Shown here in pieces: positions 16,783 through 19,152 of a stretch of DNA of 19,152 nucleotides. Each line of letters begins with the position of its first letter. Position 1 is the first letter of the stretch. The position numbers and the translations under genes were made by a program. Below the pieces are notes generated by a model. It was given only the letters and a program-made list of their open reading frames with translations. It was not told the DNA's origin and ran no database searches. Source of the stretch: JBIICS01 sp044238735 (lineage in GTDB: Bacteria; Bacteroidota; Bacteroidia; UBA4408); NCBI GenBank assembly GCA_044238735.1, contig JBIICS010000047.1, positions 1 to 19,152 on the forward strand, given 5' to 3'.

Positions 16783-16830
16783 TTGGGTTATTTTACAGTA
16801 AGTCACTAAAATAGCAACTATTTAACCCAA
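16783..16830 (-). promoter_or_regulatory. Leader stem next to the start codon of the giant gene
   Basis: TTGGGTTA at 16783-16790 and TAACCCAA at 16823-16830 are a perfect 8-bp inverted repeat with a 32-nt loop. On the transcript the 3' arm ends one base before the ATG at 16779-16781. The loop holds a second small hairpin (AAATAG/CTATTT at 16809-16814 and 16818-16823, one base shared with the outer stem). A stem this close to the start could hinder ribosome loading or bind a regulator, but no known riboswitch class is recognised. Confidence 0.4.
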
Positions 16831-16847
16831 TAAAATTAAGGATAAAT

Positions 16848-16874
16848 ACGAGTATTTTTATTTCGAAAACTCGT
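16848..16874 (-). terminator. Weak stem-loop after gldA
   Basis: ACGAGT (16848-16853) and ACTCGT (16869-16874) form a 6-bp stem with a 15-nt loop, 15 bp past the gldA stop. On the minus strand only a mixed T-rich run follows (TATTTATCC), so it may be a poor terminator or chance. Confidence 0.3.
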
Positions 16875-16889
16875 CAAAAATTAGATAGC

Positions 16890-17795
16890 CTATTTGGTTA
16901 ATTTTCGGAAAACATCCTCTAAAGACTGCTCCTCCAATGTTTGAGATAAAACGGTTAATCCGTTTTCTACTGCCATTTTAAAAATTAAAGGCCTAATGTC
17001 GCTTTTACTTCCCGAAAAAACATTATAAAAACCCGGTTTAACTTCGTTTACCTTGGTAACTCCAGCAATTTCTTTAAGCTTAGCCAAAGAAACGGGTCGG
17101 TCAAACTCAACCTTAACTACTTGCTGAGTCTCCCCTTTTCGCTGAATAGCGTCTGCTTTTTCATCGGCTACAATCTGGCCTTTATTAATAATAATTACCC
17201 GATCGCAAATTGCTTTAACCTCCTGCATGATATGCGTGGAGAGCATTACTGTTTTTTCTCTTCCAACCTCTTTAATTAAATTACGAATTTCTACAATTTG
17301 GTTTGGATCCAAGCCCGTTGTAGGTTCATCTAATATCAATACATCCGGATTATGAATGAGGGCTTGTGCAAGGCCTACTCGTTGACGATAACCTTTAGAT
17401 AAAGCACCAATTTTCTTGTGCTGCTCAATGCCCAAACCGGTTTGATCTATTAAGTTTTTAATTTGTTTTTGAGCATCGGTTATTTTGTATATTCCACAAA
17501 CATATTGTAGGTATTCCTTAACATACATATCTAAATAGAGTGGATTATGCTCGGGGAGGTAACCCACGCGCGACCTAACTTCAATTGACTGCTCAAGAAC
17601 ATCATACCCACATACCTTAACTTCGCCCGATGTGGGCGGCAGAAAACAGGTAATAATCTTCATCATGGTTGATTTTCCTGCCCCATTAGGACCCAAAAAG
17701 CCGACTATCTCTCCACTTCCAACACTAAAACTAACCTCACTAAGCGCTTTTTGCTCTCCAAATAATTTGGTAATATTTTTTACTAGTATAGACAC
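16890..17795 (-). CDS. gldA: Gliding-motility ABC transporter ATP-binding protein GldA
   Basis: A 301-residue ABC ATPase. Walker A is GPNGAGKST (35-43), the signature is LSKGYRQRV (132-140), Walker B is VLILDEP (152-158) with D-loop TGLD, and the switch histidine is H188 in STHIM. The Q-loop region reads YLPEHNPLY (79-87), with Glu where ABC ATPases usually have Gln, as in GldA. The C-terminal part (about 221-301) is the extension with a final LEDVFRKLTK. In Flavobacterium GldA works with the membrane proteins GldF and GldG; here gldF/gldG are not next to it, which is also the arrangement in Flavobacterium. In some gliding species this ABC transporter is missing, so it is a marker of the phylum more than proof of gliding. 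The call is strong. Confidence 0.93.
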   Translation of the reverse strand: MSILVKNITKLFGEQKALSEVSFSVGSGEIVGFLGPNGAGKSTMMKIITCFLPPTSGEVKVCGYDVLEQSIEVRSRVGYLPEHNPLYLDMYVKEYLQYVCGIYKITDAQKQIKNLIDQTGLGIEQHKKIGALSKGYRQRVGLAQALIHNPDVLILDEPTTGLDPNQIVEIRNLIKEVGREKTVMLSTHIMQEVKAICDRVIIINKGQIVADEKADAIQRKGETQQVVKVEFDRPVSLAKLKEIAGVTKVNEVKPGFYNVFSGSKSDIRPLIFKMAVENGLTVLSQTLEEQSLEDVFRKLTK

Positions 17796-17817
17796 GATTA
17801 AACTAACTTTGTAATCT

Positions 17818-17852
17818 CAAAAATAGGGCTTTTAGTGCAACTTAAATACAAT
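17818..17852 (-). promoter_or_regulatory. Putative promoter of gldA
   Basis: On the minus strand TATTTTTG (17818-17825) matches the -7 consensus TAnnTTTG, and ATTG (17849-17852) lies 23 nt upstream as a weak -33 element, at the upper end of the known spacing. The predicted start site would leave a leader of about 15 nt before the gldA ATG. It sits in the 66-bp gldA/rsgA divergent region. It is inferred from consensus only. Confidence 0.5.
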
Positions 17853-17861
17853 ATTTGTTAA

Positions 17862-18791
17862 ATGACCGGAAGAGTTTTTAAATCTACCGGCTCCTGGTAT
17901 TTGGTTGAAGATGCCAATAAAAGACTAATTGAGTGTAGAATTAAGGGTAATGTAAGGTTAAAAGGTAGCCGAAACACTAATCCTGCTTCAGTAGGCGATG
18001 TAGTAGATTTTGAAATTGAGCCTAAAACGGGGAAGGGTGTTATTAGTAAGATATTTTCACGGAAAAATTATATAATCAGAAGGTCAACCAACCTTTCTAA
18101 GCGCGAACACATCATTGCTTCCAACATAGATCAGGCCGCTTTGGTTGTTTGTTTTAAAAATCCGCGAACACTTACCGGTTTTATCGACCGTTTTTTAATA
18201 ACCGCAGAAGCCTATGGCATTAAATCCATAATTGTTATCAACAAGATAGATACATATGATGAAGATGCTGAAGCGGAGGCTTCCTATATAAAATTGGTTT
18301 ATGAAAAAATAGGATATCCGGTATTTTTAGTAAGTGCTCATACCCATAAAGGCATAGAGGAGTTAAATGAAAATCTAAGCCAGAAGATTACTTTGTTTTC
18401 GGGGCATAGCGGAGTTGGTAAATCCTCTTTATTAAATACTTTAGTGCCCGGTTTAAATCTAAGAGTGGGTGAAGTATCCGAGTCTAACGAAAAGGGAACA
18501 CACACCACTACATTTGCCCAGATGTATAGAACCAACGATCTTACTTGTCTTATTGATACTCCCGGTGTAAAGTCGTTTGCTATTGTAGATTTTAAACGTG
18601 AAGAAGTAGCTACCTATTTTCCTGAAATGTTTAGAGCATCTGCAAATTGTAAATACAATAATTGCTTACATATTAACGAGCCGGGGTGTGCCGTAAAAGA
18701 ATTATTAGAGGAAGGAGAGATATGCGAACACCGTTATGAAAATTACTTGAACATTTACGAGAGTGATAATTATAAGGAAGATTGGGAGTAG
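17862..18791 (+). CDS. rsgA: Ribosome small-subunit-dependent GTPase RsgA
   Basis: A 309-residue circularly permuted GTPase that checks late 30S ribosome assembly (decoding centre maturation). It has an N-terminal OB-fold (about 1-65), the G domain with the permuted order G4 NKID (127-130), then G1 GHSGVGKSS (181-189), G2 THTT (213-216) and G3 DTPG (232-235), and a C-terminal zinc finger with C263, C268, H270 and C276 (ANCKYNNCLHINEPGC). The length is normal. The gene diverges from gldA across 66 bp, and the ATG at 17862 gives the standard MTGRVFKSTGSWY start. The call is certain; the neighbour gldA has no functional link that I can show. Confidence 0.97.
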   Translation: MTGRVFKSTGSWYLVEDANKRLIECRIKGNVRLKGSRNTNPASVGDVVDFEIEPKTGKGVISKIFSRKNYIIRRSTNLSKREHIIASNIDQAALVVCFKNPRTLTGFIDRFLITAEAYGIKSIIVINKIDTYDEDAEAEASYIKLVYEKIGYPVFLVSAHTHKGIEELNENLSQKITLFSGHSGVGKSSLLNTLVPGLNLRVGEVSESNEKGTHTTTFAQMYRTNDLTCLIDTPGVKSFAIVDFKREEVATYFPEMFRASANCKYNNCLHINEPGCAVKELLEEGEICEHRYENYLNIYESDNYKEDWE

Positions 18792-18815
18792 ATGATTAGC
18801 TAGTGTGCTAATTAT
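18792..18815 (+). terminator. Stem-loop just after rsgA
   Basis: Arms at 18792-18800 and 18807-18815 pair over 9 bp (one G-T pair, core ATTAGC/GCTAAT) around a 6-nt loop, starting right after the rsgA stop. There is no clear T-run after it, so it may stabilise the 3' end of the transcript more than terminate it. Confidence 0.35.
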
Positions 18816-19090
18816 ACAATGTCTTAATGTGATTCTTAGAATAATGGAGGGTTGATTACTTAATTATGACTTATGAAATATAAATAAGAATATAGAAATC
18901 AAGTATTGGCTTCGACTTCGCTCAGCCAACAACCAGACAACATTCTTTCGCTTCAAATAGCCGAAATAGGAGGCTTATCGGAAAGCGGAGAGTAGACAAT
19001 AGAATATAAACTATGGATTTCTTTAAAGGCATAATAGCAAAAAATAGTTGGTAAAAAGCTCTATAACCCTTTATGCTATTGGGCTACAAG
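18816..19090. other. Gene-free intergenic stretch
   Basis: No coding region is supported here on either strand. It holds AT-rich filler (18816-18900), a short palindromic element (18906-18929) and a stretch (about 19033-19080) in which AATAGCA and TGCTATT could pair. A strong plus-strand terminator follows at 19091. The stretch is either untranslated trailer of rsgA or a place for a small RNA. Confidence 0.6.
18906..18929. repeat. REP-like palindromic element
   Basis: TTGGCT (18906-18911) and AGCCAA (18924-18929) form an imperfect palindrome around a TTCG-containing core (TCGACTTCGCTC). I recall short intergenic elements with a CTTCGACTTCGCTCAG-like core in Bacteroidota genomes. Only one copy is seen in this window, so the repeat nature is inferred. 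Confidence 0.4.
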
Positions 19091-19127
19091 AAAGTTTAGT
19101 GAAAGTCGTTTCACTAAACTTTTTTTG
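19091..19127 (+). terminator. Strong Rho-independent terminator
   Basis: A perfect 14-bp stem (19091-19104 and 19109-19122, core GTTTAGTGAAA) with the tetraloop GTCG runs into a run of T ending TTTTTTTG. It is oriented for a plus-strand transcript. The nearest upstream plus-strand gene is rsgA, 300 bp away, which makes a separate small transcript possible. Confidence 0.8.
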
Positions 19128-19130
19128 TAT

Positions 19131-19152
19131 ATGAAAAAACTTAAAAAAAACG
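19131..19152 (+). CDS. Possible start of a gene cut by the window edge
   Basis: ATG at 19131 begins M-K-K-L-K-K-N and runs off the right edge. The Lys-rich start would suit a signal peptide, but only seven codons are visible, the ATG lies 4 bp past the terminator's T-run, and no ribosome binding site is seen. Confidence 0.2.

Noticed and set aside
1..19152. CRISPR arrays, tRNA or rRNA genes, transposases, integrases or attachment sites
   Set aside because: No direct repeats with spacers, no tRNA-like cloverleaf, no such proteins; the only long tandem repeat is coding.

Overview
The window looks like chromosomal DNA of a member of the phylum Bacteroidota. It is AT-rich and holds gldA, two proteins ending in the gliding-motility/type IX secretion C-terminal domain (CHU_C, type B sorting signal), a lipoprotein with a bacterial Ig-like domain, a Bacteroidota-type membrane coiled-coil protein, and a good TAnnTTTG -7 promoter box upstream of both typA and gldA. 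I cannot place it below phylum. There is no rRNA, tRNA, CRISPR array, transposase or phage gene, so this is ordinary chromosome with a few accessory-looking spots. LAYOUT: positions 2-499 (+) are the 3' end of a secreted PKD + CHU_C protein. Positions 553-4964 are five minus-strand genes: an overlapping ABC ATPase/permease pair, a DUF4337 membrane protein, an SPFH/stomatin-like protein and a single-pass coiled-coil protein that has its own terminator. Positions 5047-7883 are a plus-strand run: comF-like phosphoribosyltransferase, free-methionine-(R)-sulfoxide reductase and an Ig-like lipoprotein, the last two overlapping by 8 bp. Positions 7967-16781 are minus-strand: Xaa-Pro aminopeptidase (pepP type), a nucleotidyltransferase preceded by a 48-codon ORF that abuts it with no gap, typA/bipA, and a 1609-residue secreted protein. 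gldA (-) and rsgA (+) then diverge from a shared 66-bp intergenic region. The last 361 bp hold no clear complete gene but contain a palindromic repeat-like element and a strong plus-strand terminator. HOW THE GENES FIT TOGETHER: gldA encodes the ATPase of the GldA-GldFG ABC complex of gliding bacteria, and both secreted proteins carry the C-terminal signal read by the type IX secretion system, so secretion and the cell surface are one theme. typA and rsgA are GTPases of ribosome assembly, and pepP, msrC and comF are housekeeping. MOST NOTABLE: the 1609-residue protein has thirteen Ig-like units. Ten consecutive ones are exactly 76 residues (228 bp) apart, each with two cysteines exactly 50 residues apart. 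Next come the 48-aa ORF/nucleotidyltransferase pair, a stem in the leader of the giant gene that ends one base before its ATG, and a possible small RNA at the right edge. I found no clearly new defence or mobile system.
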